From Alcanivorax sp. (GTDB taxonomy: Bacteria > Pseudomonadota > Gammaproteobacteria > Pseudomonadales > Alcanivoracaceae): DNA of 64,000 nucleotides. The stretch is from contig NZ_PBSH01000019.1 in the NCBI RefSeq assembly GCF_002726155.1, forward strand, positions 52,462 through 116,461, read 5' to 3'. Position 1 is the stretch's first letter; each line of letters begins with the position of its first letter. This document shows, piece by piece, positions 56,383-64,000 of this stretch. Made by a program: the position numbers and the translations under genes. Below the pieces are notes generated by a model. It saw nothing but the letters and a program-made list of their open reading frames with translations, searched no databases and was not told the origin of the DNA.

Positions 56383-57609
56383 ATGAGCGACGCAGGGCAA
56401 TCCCAGGCCAGCCAGAGTCTTGACCCGCAGCAGGAAGGCATTCTTCGCAATGCTCTCAATACCTTTCTGGTGCAATTCGATCGAGCCCAGGAACGGCGGT
56501 ACGCAGAGCACGCGCATCAACGCGCGCGAGATCTGATCAATCGCTCCGTTTACCTGCTGATGGGGCTGTACCTGCTGGTCGTTCTGCCGGTGATTATGCT
56601 GGTCAAAACGCCGGAAATGGCCGCCTGGCGAAGCTACGGCGTTTATCCCATCGCCGTAGCCCTGATCGGGCTATGGTGCTGTACCCGGCTGAGCTGGCTG
56701 CGCCCTCACGCCATTGGCGTCATGTATCTGGCGCTGGGCTTGTCCCTGTCCGGTACCGTTTTAGGGGCGATCCGTTTTAATGGCAGTTTCCCCGGGCAGA
56801 TTTCTTCTTTCGAAACCATTTATCTGCTTATTATCGGCTTCTCGATTCTGCGCCTTCCTCCCCGGCAGACGCTCATCACCTGCACCATGGCCGCCGTGGT
56901 GGCCTTTGCAATCAGCCTGCTCATGCGCCTGGACCTTCCATTGTTGCTCGTGTCTCTGTCGTTCGGCATCCCGCTGATCATCTGCACCCTGAACGGCTAC
57001 ATTCTGGATATCAGTGCACGGCGCAATTTTGCCAACAACCTGTTACTGGCCCATGAATCCGAGCAATTGAAACACTGGAGAGAGCAGGCAGAAAAAGACA
57101 CGCGCCGGCAGCAACAGCTCAATACTTTTATGGAGCAAATCGCCGGCAACCTGACACCCACACAATTACTGGAACGGGTGCTGGGTTATCTGGTTCAGCA
57201 AGTGAATGCGCAGGTGGGCGCGGCCTACACGCTGGAAAAGGACACTCTGGTACGCCAGGCCGGCTGGGCACTGAACGGCGCAGCTCAGACCCGCGACACC
57301 CTGCCCGCAGGCGAGGGGCTGCTTGGCGCCGCGCTAAACCAGCGGCTGCTGATGCAGCAACATCAGGTACCACAGGATTATCTGGATCTGGAAACCGGCC
57401 AGGGGAAACGGCCGCCTGGCACCGTGTTGCTATGGCCGCTGGTACAAGGTGACCACCCACTGGGGATTATTGAAATTGCCAACACTCAGGGGTTTGACCA
57501 AGAACAGCAGACGCTGATCAGCGAGCTACACCGCCCTCTCGCCTTTGCACTGCAGTCCGCACAGCGCCGCCAGCAGTTTCTGGACCAGGCCGCCAGCGCC
57601 ACCGCATAA
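56383..57609 (+). CDS. Membrane GAF-domain protein without an output domain
   Basis: This is a 408-residue protein. Residues 1-50 are a polar, charged cytosolic segment. Six hydrophobic helices follow (about 53-212), resembling an MASE-type membrane sensor. Next is a coiled coil (about 218-250, ESEQLKHWREQAEKDTRRQQ), then a GAF domain (about 258-395, VNAQVGAAYTLEKDTLVRQA to LLWPLVQGDHPLGIIEIANT). No GGDEF, EAL, histidine-kinase or HD domain follows; the gene ends after the GAF. It may act through a partner. It is convergent with the acyltransferase gene. Confidence 0.75.
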   Translation: MSDAGQSQASQSLDPQQEGILRNALNTFLVQFDRAQERRYAEHAHQRARDLINRSVYLLMGLYLLVVLPVIMLVKTPEMAAWRSYGVYPIAVALIGLWCCTRLSWLRPHAIGVMYLALGLSLSGTVLGAIRFNGSFPGQISSFETIYLLIIGFSILRLPPRQTLITCTMAAVVAFAISLLMRLDLPLLLVSLSFGIPLIICTLNGYILDISARRNFANNLLLAHESEQLKHWREQAEKDTRRQQQLNTFMEQIAGNLTPTQLLERVLGYLVQQVNAQVGAAYTLEKDTLVRQAGWALNGAAQTRDTLPAGEGLLGAALNQRLLMQQHQVPQDYLDLETGQGKRPPGTVLLWPLVQGDHPLGIIEIANTQGFDQEQQTLISELHRPLAFALQSAQRRQQFLDQAASATA

Positions 57610-57625
57610 ACTTCGCCCTGCAGCC

Positions 57626-58270
57626 TCAATCAATACCACGGGCGGCCTTGGCCGCCTTCAAGGGTGCAGATAGCAGCTCGGGCTTGCGCGGCACGATATC
57701 CGCCAACGATGCCACCATCCGGGCCATGTCCGCGTCCATATCTCCGGTAGGCAAGAAACAGTCGACGATACGTACCTGCCGGCGCCGGTAGCAAAACCCC
57801 AGCACCACAATCGGCACAGCCATTTGCTCGGCAATACGGTAAAACCCGGTTTTCCAGCGCTTGGCGCCAGTGCGTGTCCCTTCCGGAGCCAGGCCCAGCC
57901 AAAATGGCGTCTCACGCATGATTTCTGTGGTCTGTTCCACCACGTCCCGCGCACTTTCGCGGTTCACCGGAATCCCCCCAAGCCAGTACATAAACCGCCC
58001 CAGGCGCCCCTCAAACAGGGTGTGTTTGCCCATGAAACGCACCTGCACCCGTAGCGACTGGATGGCACTGATGCCGATCAGGCCATCTATGTTCGAGGTA
58101 TGCGGCGCCACCGCCAGAACCACACGGGGCGTATTGGGCAAGCGGCCAACAATGCGCCACCCCATGGCCCCCAGTATCAATTTGCCCAACCCCGCCAGCA
58201 GCCAGTGGCCGCGACGGGGCACCTGATCCCCCAGTGTCCGCGCTGTCAGCGGTGCCAGTTCCAATTTCAT
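57626..58270 (-). CDS. PlsC-like lysophospholipid acyltransferase
   Basis: This is a 214-residue member of the 1-acylglycerol-3-phosphate acyltransferase superfamily. Block I is LAVAPHTSNIDGLIG (HX4D), block II GRFMYWLGGIPVNRES, and block III LAPEGTRTGAKRWKTGF with EGTR. It is shorter than true PlsC (about 245) and lacks a strong N-terminal membrane helix beyond LLAGLGKLILGAMGW. The acceptor is unknown. The stop of the upstream thioesterase gene overlaps its start by 4 bp, so both are co-translated. Confidence 0.88.
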   Translation of the reverse strand: MKLELAPLTARTLGDQVPRRGHWLLAGLGKLILGAMGWRIVGRLPNTPRVVLAVAPHTSNIDGLIGISAIQSLRVQVRFMGKHTLFEGRLGRFMYWLGGIPVNRESARDVVEQTTEIMRETPFWLGLAPEGTRTGAKRWKTGFYRIAEQMAVPIVVLGFCYRRRQVRIVDCFLPTGDMDADMARMVASLADIVPRKPELLSAPLKAAKAARGID

Positions 58271-59052
58271 GCAAATACCGTAAAGGTCTGTCGACTCAGT
58301 GCCACGGCCTTCCCGTCCGCGTCCCAGATCACCGCCTGGCTTTGTCCATAGCCATCACTGCACTGGTCAGTGTTTACCCGATATTGCCACAAAGTATCTG
58401 CCGGTCGAGACTCTGGATCATTCAGCAACTCCATGGTCCAGGTCAGAGAGCTGGCCGGTGCCGGACCTTTGAGTAGAGGCAGCACCGAAGGCGGCCAGGT
58501 ATCAACCAGGGCAATCAACGCCGCCGTACTCATGGTCTCCGGTGGCACGGCAAAGCCCATGTAACCCCCGAAATCCGGCGCTGCGCTAGCGCTGAACGGC
58601 GGCATGCCTTCCGCATAGCGAATATCAAAATGGGACAGGAAATCCGGCGTCAGCCCCTTGATAAACGGTAGCGCGAAGCTTTGATCTGCCCCTTTCAAAC
58701 CTGGCGCAGACGGCCCTTCCACCACCACGTTGGACTCCCGGCCCACACCGAAGCTGGCCAACATAACTGCGACCACCTGCTCCCCCTGGCGAGCGGACAC
58801 CATCGCCTGCATCACCGATTTCCCTTCCCGTAACACCGTCGCTTCCAGTGCAACCTCACCGGGCGATGCCGGCGCCACAAAAGACAGAGAGAAACTACGC
58901 AAGAATCGCCCAGTCGCCACTGTTTTTTGCAGATGGTCAAACAACACCGCACCGACCAGCCCGCCAAACAGCGCCCGGCCCTGCCCCCAGCCTTCAGGGA
59001 ATCTGGCGAAGCCTTTGCCATCCACCGTGGCCAAAATTTCATCGAATGTCAT
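58267..59052 (-). CDS. Double-hotdog acyl-CoA thioesterase, TesB-like
   Basis: This is a 261-residue protein with two hotdog halves. N-terminal GWGQGRALFGGLVGAVLFDH and SFSLSFVAPASPGEVALEAT are the TesB/4HBT_3-type first half; GGYMGFAVPPETMSTAALIA and SLTWTMELLNDPE belong to the second. The length is below TesB (286). It probably hydrolyses medium or long acyl-CoA. It is coupled to the acyltransferase gene downstream by a 4-bp overlap. A mobile element lies 92 bp before its start. Confidence 0.85.
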   Translation of the reverse strand: MTFDEILATVDGKGFARFPEGWGQGRALFGGLVGAVLFDHLQKTVATGRFLRSFSLSFVAPASPGEVALEATVLREGKSVMQAMVSARQGEQVVAVMLASFGVGRESNVVVEGPSAPGLKGADQSFALPFIKGLTPDFLSHFDIRYAEGMPPFSASAAPDFGGYMGFAVPPETMSTAALIALVDTWPPSVLPLLKGPAPASSLTWTMELLNDPESRPADTLWQYRVNTDQCSDGYGQSQAVIWDADGKAVALSRQTFTVFA

Positions 59053-59143
59053 GATCTCTCACTTTTTGTATGCCTGAAACAGCGGCCCTTTATTTACCAT
59101 CCCCATCAGATGGGTAAAAGTCATTATCCCGTCGTTAACAAGA

Positions 59144-59414
59144 CCAGGGAACCTCTGAATAACTCCTTGCATGCTCAGTCTTTCAGGCTGGCTCGCAATC
59201 TAGGCGCGATTTTGAAGGTGTATGTCCATCCATCGAAAAAACGCAACGACGAGTGCGGGCCAGCCTGGAAGACCCGGAGGGCGCGGCCTGAAGCGTACAT
59301 CTGCTGCGCCTTGCCTCTAGGAAAGGGAGCCACCCTGTCCGTCAAGACAAGACTCAACAGCTGCACGCTTCAGGCCACGCTGAGTACGCAAGGAGTTATT
59401 CAGAGGTTCCCTAG
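59144..59414. mobile_element. MITE-like element, 271-bp copy
   Basis: Terminal inverted repeats of about 23 bp (GGGAACCTCTGAATAACTCC at the left, its complement at the right) enclose an interior that matches the reverse complement of the 312-bp element at 61689-62000. The right end has CTAG, the left CCAG (one change). No transposase frame exists inside; a reading frame shared by both copies looks like a by-product of homology. With its flanks it fills the 494-bp gap 59053-59546, the rest of which holds the 16-bp palindrome at 59450 and the sulfatase ribosome-binding site. Confidence 0.85.
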
Positions 59415-59449
59415 GCGCCATAACCAACAAGAGTGCGCACAAAACAAGC

Positions 59450-59465
59450 GGAAAACGCGTTTTCC
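59450..59465. promoter_or_regulatory. 16-bp perfect palindrome before the sulfatase gene
   Basis: GGAAAACGCGTTTTCC is a perfect palindrome, flanked more loosely by CAAGC on the left and GCTTG on the right. It lies 75 bp before the ATG at 59538. A dimeric repressor site or a hairpin are both possible. Confidence 0.4.
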
Positions 59466-59546
59466 CCATGCGCTTGGCGCCCCTTGCCGGTAGCATAGGC
59501 GCCTCTTTTTCAGTTTCGCCAGTACGGAGATAAACGCATGACCTGA

Positions 59547-61595
59547 TTGAAATCCCGTCGCCTTCAGTACCTGTTGGCCATCACAGCTCTCTTTTTCTCG
59601 CTGATGGTTGTACTGCGCGCCGTGTTTTATTTCGGCTTTTCCCCTTTGTCCGGTGACAGTGACATCGCCACCGACACCATTATCACCGCCTGGGGCATAG
59701 GCCTTCGCTTTGACTTGCGCCTGGCCCTGCTGCTGATGCTCCCGCTGGCTGCCCTGGCTTACCTGCCCTGGCTGAACCTGTTGCGCAGCAGCATTGCCCG
59801 TTTTGTGGGTCATGCCTACCTGCTGCTGGCCCTGTTGCTGGTGGTGCTCACCTATATTCTCGACTTTGGCCACTACGCCTACCTGGGCGACCGGCTCAAT
59901 GTCACCGCGTTGCGTTTCCTGGAAGACACCGCCATTTCCACCCAGATGGTCTGGGAAAGCTACCCCGTTATCTGGATTACCCTGGGCTGGCTGCTCACCA
60001 CCGCGCTCATCTTCTGGGCCGCCCTGTGGATTGAGAAAACCTTGCTCGGCCGCCCGCAAACCCGCATTGCCAAAAGCCAGGCCACATTCGGCTTTTTCGT
60101 CTGCTTCGCATTGTTCTTCTTTGCGATTCTGGGCCGGGTCAGCGACATCAATATTCTTAACCCGATCCCTCTGCGCTGGAGCGAAGCCTTCGCCACCGGC
60201 AACAAGGCGGTAGGATCGCTGGGGCTAAACCCGGTGCTGTACTTCTACGACACCACCCTCATCCCTGCCTCCCCCTACGACAAAGACGCGGTGAAAGAGT
60301 ATTACCCCGTCATGGCGGATTATCTGAACATTCCGGCAGAGCAGCGCCAGGAGCTCAACTTCGACCGTGTTGTGGATGTGCAGCCCCACAAACTGAACTA
60401 CGACCAACCGCCGAACGTGGTATTCGTGATGCTGGAGTCCCTAGGCGCCAGCCGTGTCGGCGCCTACGGCACCCCGTTCAACCCCACCCCGCATCTGGAC
60501 CAAATTGCCGACGACGGCTGGCTCTTCAAACACTTCTACGTACCAGTTACCGGCACCGCCAAAACCATCTGGGCCACCTTCACAGGCATTCCTGATGTGG
60601 CGCCTACGGAAAGCGCCAGCCGTAACCCTCTCACCAGCCATCAACGCATGGTGCTGAATGAATTCAAGGGCTACCGCAAATTCTACTTTGTCGGCGGCAA
60701 CGCCGGCTGGGCAAACATCGACGGGCTGATTAAGCAGAGCATTGACGGGATTGAGCTGTACGAGGAAGGGGACTGGAAAGCGCCCAACGTAGACGTATGG
60801 GGCATTTCCGACCTGGAGCTGTTCCGCGAGTCCAACCAGATTCTCGACGACCTGCCCAACGATCAACCTTTCTTTGCCTTTATCCAGACGGCTGGTAATC
60901 ACCGCCCCTTCACCATCCCCGAAAAGAACGGGGATTTCGAAGTGCGCGACATGCCGGAAGATGAGCTGAGAGAGCACGGGTTCCGCAACTCCGCCCAATA
61001 CAACGCCGTGCGTCTGCTGGACTACAACGTGGGCGAATACATGAAAATGGCACGCGCCAGCGACTATTTCGACAACACGATTTTTGTGTTCTTCGGCGAC
61101 CACAACAACCGCATTACCACCATCCCTCACATGCCACCGGCCATGGAGAAACTGGGGCTGGAGAGCAATCACGTGCCACACATGATTTATGCGCCCGCTT
61201 ACCTGAAACCCCGCGTTATTGAACAATCAATGGGGCTGACCGATGTGATGCCCACCATCGCCGGCATGCTGGGCCTGACCTACCGTAACACCACCCTGGG
61301 CCGGGACATTCAGAGCCCGGCGCCAGAAGGCGACCGCGCCAGTTTTGTGGTCATGCAGGAAGGGCCGCGTCCGGTGTATGGCGCCCTGACCAAGGATTAC
61401 TTCGTGCGCATGAATCACGATGGCAGTAATGCCACCCTCCACGACCTGCACAGCGACGACCCGGAAACCGACCGCGCCGAGCAGCACCCAGACGTGTTTA
61501 AAAAACTCTATGACCTGGCCCGCGGGCAATACGAAACCGCGCGCTACATGTTCTACGACAACGTGGACAACAAAGAAGACAAAGCGCAGCAATAG
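59547..61595 (+). CDS. Sulfatase-superfamily membrane enzyme (LtaS/OpgB-like phosphoglycerol or phosphoethanolamine transferase)
   Basis: This is a 682-residue protein with five membrane helices (about 8-25, 50-75, 80-110, 130-160, 175-195) and a periplasmic alkaline-phosphatase-fold domain (about 270-630). Metal and catalytic segments are VVFVMLESLGASRVGAYG (near 292), VPVTGTAKTIWATFTG with the likely nucleophile Thr (near 335) and IFVFFGDHNNRI (near 515). The family moves glycerol-1-phosphate or phosphoethanolamine from lipids to glycans; the substrate is unknown here. The start is unclear: the well-placed ATG (59538, after CGGAGA) is followed by ACC and an in-frame TGA, and the open frame begins at the TTG right after that stop. 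The gene lies between two inverted copies of the MITE. Confidence 0.8.
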   Translation: MKSRRLQYLLAITALFFSLMVVLRAVFYFGFSPLSGDSDIATDTIITAWGIGLRFDLRLALLLMLPLAALAYLPWLNLLRSSIARFVGHAYLLLALLLVVLTYILDFGHYAYLGDRLNVTALRFLEDTAISTQMVWESYPVIWITLGWLLTTALIFWAALWIEKTLLGRPQTRIAKSQATFGFFVCFALFFFAILGRVSDINILNPIPLRWSEAFATGNKAVGSLGLNPVLYFYDTTLIPASPYDKDAVKEYYPVMADYLNIPAEQRQELNFDRVVDVQPHKLNYDQPPNVVFVMLESLGASRVGAYGTPFNPTPHLDQIADDGWLFKHFYVPVTGTAKTIWATFTGIPDVAPTESASRNPLTSHQRMVLNEFKGYRKFYFVGGNAGWANIDGLIKQSIDGIELYEEGDWKAPNVDVWGISDLELFRESNQILDDLPNDQPFFAFIQTAGNHRPFTIPEKNGDFEVRDMPEDELREHGFRNSAQYNAVRLLDYNVGEYMKMARASDYFDNTIFVFFGDHNNRITTIPHMPPAMEKLGLESNHVPHMIYAPAYLKPRVIEQSMGLTDVMPTIAGMLGLTYRNTTLGRDIQSPAPEGDRASFVVMQEGPRPVYGALTKDYFVRMNHDGSNATLHDLHSDDPETDRAEQHPDVFKKLYDLARGQYETARYMFYDNVDNKEDKAQQ

Positions 61596-61636
61596 GCATC
61601 GAGGCAACGCTTGATGCCTGACGCCACAAGCTCGAC

Positions 61637-61688
61637 AACAACAGGTGACCCTGGCGCCTGTTGTTCTCAGCGTCGGAGGCTGTTTTTT
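61637..61688 (+). terminator. Hairpins and T-run after the sulfatase gene
   Basis: AACAACAGG and CCTGTTGTT form a 9-bp stem (61637-61665) with an 11-base loop. A shorter CAGC/GCTG stem follows and ends in TTTTTT at 61683-61688, just before the mobile element. It could terminate the sulfatase transcript. Upstream (61596-61636) a few ACGCC/ATGCC segments recur 7 bp apart, possibly a decayed heptad repeat. Confidence 0.4.
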
Positions 61689-62000
61689 CTAGGGAGCCTC
61701 TGAAAACTTCCTCGCGTACTCAGCGTGACCTGAAGCGTGCAGCTGTTGTGTCTTGACTGGACGGACAGGGTGGTTCCCTTTCCTAGAGGCAAGGCGCAGC
61801 AGATGGGCGCTTCAGGCCGCGCCCTTCGGGTCTTCCAGGCTGGCCCGCACTCGTTGTTGCACTTTTTGGATGGATGGACATATCTCGATCCCCCTTGAGG
61901 GGACACCTTCAAAAGCGCGCCCTCTGTGCCCCGAATTGGGTATAGATTGCGAACCAGCCTGAAAGACTGAGCATGCGAGGAGTTTTCAGAGGCTCCCTAG
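61689..62000. mobile_element. MITE-like element, 312-bp copy
   Basis: CTAGGGAGCCTCTGAAAA at the left is repeated inverted at the right, ending CTCCCTAG. The interior is the reverse complement of the 271-bp copy, with about 45 extra bp in two nearby blocks (around 61885-61945), one of them a CCCCTTGAGGGG palindrome. No transposase is encoded. The terminal CTAG at 61997-62000 contains the TAG stop codon of the SDR gene on the minus strand. It fills most of the 401-bp gap after the sulfatase gene. Confidence 0.85.
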
Positions 62001-62779
62001 TCATGCCGCCCCATCACCGCCCCCGCTAGCCGGGTGACCCAAACCCCGGGCAAGAATCGTGTTACCGCGACCATCAGCTTATACAGGGCACCGGGTACCA
62101 CCACCGCTTTCCCAGCCATTAGCCCCTGCAATCCTGCAGCGGCTACCCGATCCGCCGGCATCATTGCCTTTTCCAGATCCGGGTCCATTTTTTCACGAGC
62201 CAGAGACGAGAACTCGGTACGCGTGCCCCCCGGACACAGTGCCGTCACGATCACACCAGACGGTTTCAGCTCTTCATGGAGTGCCCGGCTCAAGTGCAGC
62301 ACCGCAGCCTTGCTAGCCGCATAGGTCGCCATACCGGGAATAGGAAACCAGGCGGACACCGAGCTGACGTTAAGCACCCAGCCCTGCCCACGCTGAACCA
62401 TGGGGGCAGTAAAAGATTGTGTCAGCACCAGCAGGCTGCGCACGTTCACATCCACCATCCCGAGCTGCTCACGCATAGGCAACGCCAGTATGGATTTCTG
62501 AAAACCAAAGCCGGCATTGTTAATCAATATGTCTACCTGTCTGCCCAAGGCTCTCGTCTGCTCGTACACCGCATCAGCGGCTTGCGGATCAGCCAGATCA
62601 GCGGTAATCACGTCCACAGTGACCGTTCTCAACTCCCTGGCCAGAGCATCCAGCCTGTCGGTGCGACGCGCCACCAGAATCAGGTTGCAGCCCATAGCAG
62701 CCAGTTGTCTCGCCATCTGATCACCGATGCCACTGGAGGCACCGGTGATCAATGCGGTTTTTCCGTTGAAGGTTTGCAT
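61997..62779 (-). CDS. SDR-family short-chain dehydrogenase/reductase
   Basis: This is a 260-residue classical SDR. The cofactor motif TGASSGIG is at residues 13-20 (TALITGASSGIGDQMARQLA), NNAGFGF at about 88, the catalytic Ser in VLNVSSVSAWF and Tyr-Lys in YAASKAAVLHL. Arg/Lys after the Gly motif in LVARRTDR suggests NADP(H). The substrate is unknown. The stop codon TAG coincides with the end of the MITE. The start lies 20 bp from a 7-bp-periodic repeat. Confidence 0.88.
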   Translation of the reverse strand: MQTFNGKTALITGASSGIGDQMARQLAAMGCNLILVARRTDRLDALARELRTVTVDVITADLADPQAADAVYEQTRALGRQVDILINNAGFGFQKSILALPMREQLGMVDVNVRSLLVLTQSFTAPMVQRGQGWVLNVSSVSAWFPIPGMATYAASKAAVLHLSRALHEELKPSGVIVTALCPGGTRTEFSSLAREKMDPDLEKAMMPADRVAAAGLQGLMAGKAVVVPGALYKLMVAVTRFLPGVWVTRLAGAVMGRHD

Positions 62780-62798
62780 GGTGAGTCTCGGGAAGGAT

Positions 62799-62957
62799 GA
62801 GTTGAAAGTTCAAAGTTTAAAGTTGAAAAGCGCGGATAAGCCTATCGATGCTTTATTGCCGTGCCCGCGCTCACAAGTCTCCACACGGAGAAACATACTC
62901 AAAAAGAACAGACCTTCCTTCGCGTTGAACTTTGAACTTTGAACTTTAAACTTTGAA
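62799..62957. repeat. 7-bp-periodic inverted repeat (ACTTT-nn type)
   Basis: This lies between the SDR gene and etfA. Reading outward, the right arm has four ACTTT pentamers with variable pairs ga, ga, aa, ga, ending ACT. The left arm, reverse-complemented, has three ACTTT pentamers with aa, ga, ca, ending ACT. Both are headed by a CGC-containing segment. About 85 bp of unrelated sequence separates the arms. The architecture equals that at 2755, 25893 and 39391, with a different pentamer. Confidence 0.8.
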
Positions 62958-62964
62958 CTAATAA

Positions 62965-62995
62965 ACAAAAAACCCGGCACAAGGCCGGGTTTTTC
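62965..62995 (-). terminator. Intrinsic terminator of the etf operon
   Basis: AACCCGGC (62971-62978) and GCCGGGTT (62984-62991) form a perfect 8-bp stem. On the minus strand it is followed by TTTTTTGTTT. It is about 25 bp after the etfA stop. Confidence 0.9.
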
Positions 62996-63018
62996 TGGTG
63001 CTTAACTGCGAGCTGTTT

Positions 63019-63948
63019 TTACAGCTTGCCGTCCAGCTCCGGTACAGCTTCGAACAGGTCAGCCACCAGGCCGTAATCCGCCACCTGGAAGATGGGGGCT
63101 TCTTCGTCCTTATTGATAGCAACGATGACCTTGGAGTCTTTCATGCCGGCCAGATGCTGAATGGCACCGGAAATGCCCACAGCAACGTACAGGTTCGGCG
63201 CAACGATCTTGCCGGTCTGACCGACCTGCATGTCGTTGGGTACGAAACCTGCGTCAACGGCAGCACGGGATGCACCCACGCCAGCGCCCAGCTTGTCAGC
63301 CAGCTTGTACAGGATTTCGAAGTTCTCGCCGTTGCCCATACCGCGACCACCAGAGATCACGATCTCGGCAGAGGTCAGCTCAGGACGGTCAGACTTGGCC
63401 AGCTCTTCACCCACGAAGGAGGAAATGCCAGCGTCTTTTGCAACGTCGATGTTTTCAACAGAAGCAGAACCGCCTTCTGCTGCAACGCCATCGAAAGACG
63501 TACCACGCACGGTGATCACTTTCTTGGCATCGCCGCATTTCACGGTAGCAATGGCGTTACCGGCGTAGATCGGACGCTTGAAGGTGTCCGCATCGATCAC
63601 GTCGGAGATCTCGGAGATCTGGGCCACGTCCAGCAGAGCCGCCGCGCGAGGCGCGAAGTTCTTGCCGGTGGTGGTGGCAGCCGCCAGGATGTGGCTGTAA
63701 TCGGCGCCCACTTCAGCAACCAGATCGCCAATGTTTTCAGCCAGCTGATGCTCGTAGGCATCGTTGTCTGCGCACAGTACCTTGGAAACGCCATCAACCT
63801 TGGCCGCTTCTTCAGCAACAGCGCCACAGCCTTTACCGGCTACCAGCACAGTGATGTCGCCGCCGATTTCTTTGGCAGCAGCAACCACACTCAGGGTAAC
63901 TTTGTTGAGCGCGGCGTTATCGTGTTCGGCGTAAACTAATACACTCAT
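63019..63948 (-). CDS. etfA: Electron transfer flavoprotein subunit alpha
   Basis: EtfA binds FAD and passes electrons from acyl-CoA dehydrogenases such as FadE (encoded at 47005) to ETF-ubiquinone oxidoreductase. The 309-residue protein has the N-terminal alpha/beta domain ([20 protein letters not shown]) and the FAD domain: [40 protein letters not shown] and [20 protein letters not shown]. The ATG shares one base with the etfB stop (TGATG). Confidence 0.97.
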   Translation of the reverse strand: MSVLVYAEHDNAALNKVTLSVVAAAKEIGGDITVLVAGKGCGAVAEEAAKVDGVSKVLCADNDAYEHQLAENIGDLVAEVGADYSHILAAATTTGKNFAPRAAALLDVAQISEISDVIDADTFKRPIYAGNAIATVKCGDAKKVITVRGTSFDGVAAEGGSASVENIDVAKDAGISSFVGEELAKSDRPELTSAEIVISGGRGMGNGENFEILYKLADKLGAGVGASRAAVDAGFVPNDMQVGQTGKIVAPNLYVAVGISGAIQHLAGMKDSKVIVAINKDEEAPIFQVADYGLVADLFEAVPELDGKL

Positions 63949-64000
63949 CAGATCACCTTCGCTTCGTTCTTCAGTTTCTCGACCAGCTCGTCAACGGAGC
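63948..64000 (-). CDS. etfB: Electron transfer flavoprotein subunit beta, C-terminal end
   Basis: Only the last 16 codons and the TGA are present; the gene continues past the window. The translation ends [16 protein letters not shown], the typical EtfB C-terminus. It overlaps etfA by one base, the usual etfB-etfA operon order. Confidence 0.88.
   Translation of the reverse strand, partial: SVDELVEKLKNEAKVI

Noticed and set aside
59217..59493. Reading frame inside the 271-bp element that matches a minus-strand frame in the 312-bp copy (both contain ECGPAWKTRRARPEA)
   Set aside because: The shared translation follows from the two copies being homologous DNA. There is no ribosome-binding site, the frames run out into unrelated flanks, and neither resembles a transposase.
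61596..61636. Sixth heptad-repeat locus after the sulfatase gene
   Set aside because: Only two or three ACGCC/ATGCC segments keep the 7-bp spacing and no second arm is found; at most a decayed remnant.

Overview
The window is chromosomal DNA of a gammaproteobacterium close to the Pseudomonadales/Oceanospirillales. It is GC-rich by eye and densely coding. The order tilS-accA-dnaE-rnhB-lpxB-lpxA-fabZ-lpxD-skp-bamA-rseP-dxr-cdsA-uppS-frr-pyrH-tsf-rpsB / map-glnD-dapC-yffB-dapD-dapE follows the Pseudomonas core arrangement. The number of acyl-lipid genes (fadE, etfAB, an acyl-CoA-binding protein, SCP2, thioesterases, plsB, an aldehyde dehydrogenase) suggests a marine hydrocarbon or lipid degrader such as Alcanivorax. 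The genus is an inference from gene content, not a proof. No rRNA, tRNA, CRISPR array, prophage or intact transposase gene was seen.

Layout. 1-20.9 kb: a minus-strand essential block running from rpsB-tsf and pyrH-frr through isoprenoid, phospholipid, outer-membrane and lipid A genes to dnaE, accA, tilS and the start of a RecQ-like helicase. 21.2-28.8 kb: the plus-strand map-glnD-dapC block, followed by yffB, dapD and dapE, which cover nitrogen sensing and lysine/peptidoglycan precursors. 28.9-35.1 kb: an AaeXAB-like efflux system, an aldehyde dehydrogenase, a 44-residue membrane protein and a DyP peroxidase. 35.2-43.7 kb: plsB, rsmJ, uppP, a hotdog thioesterase, tsaB, a YoaA-type helicase, mobA and an SCP2 protein. 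43.9-49.5 kb: glnK-amtB with a plausible NtrC/sigma-54 control region, cnoX and fadE. 49.8-59.1 kb: minCDE, mtfA, membrane proteins of unknown role, and an acyl-CoA group (ACBP, acyltransferase, thioesterase). 59.1-62.8 kb: a sulfatase-superfamily membrane enzyme lying between two inverted copies of a short mobile element, then an SDR. The window ends in etfA and the last codons of etfB.

The genes are ordinary core genes; the unusual content is between them. (1) Five intergenic palindromes and one single-arm relative have arms built from 7-bp units: a fixed pentamer plus a variable dinucleotide. The pentamer is constant within a locus but differs between loci, and the variable positions do not complement each other across the arms. 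I know of no named family with this architecture. (2) A MITE-like element of 271 and 312 bp, plus a 27-bp collapsed form, ends in CTAG. In two of three cases the TAG of that CTAG is the stop codon of the neighbouring gene. (3) The sulfatase gene carries an in-frame TGA at codon 3, directly after a well-placed ATG. A REP-type pair between dapD and dapE, a PsrA-like operator before the SCP2 gene and several strong terminators complete the non-coding inventory.
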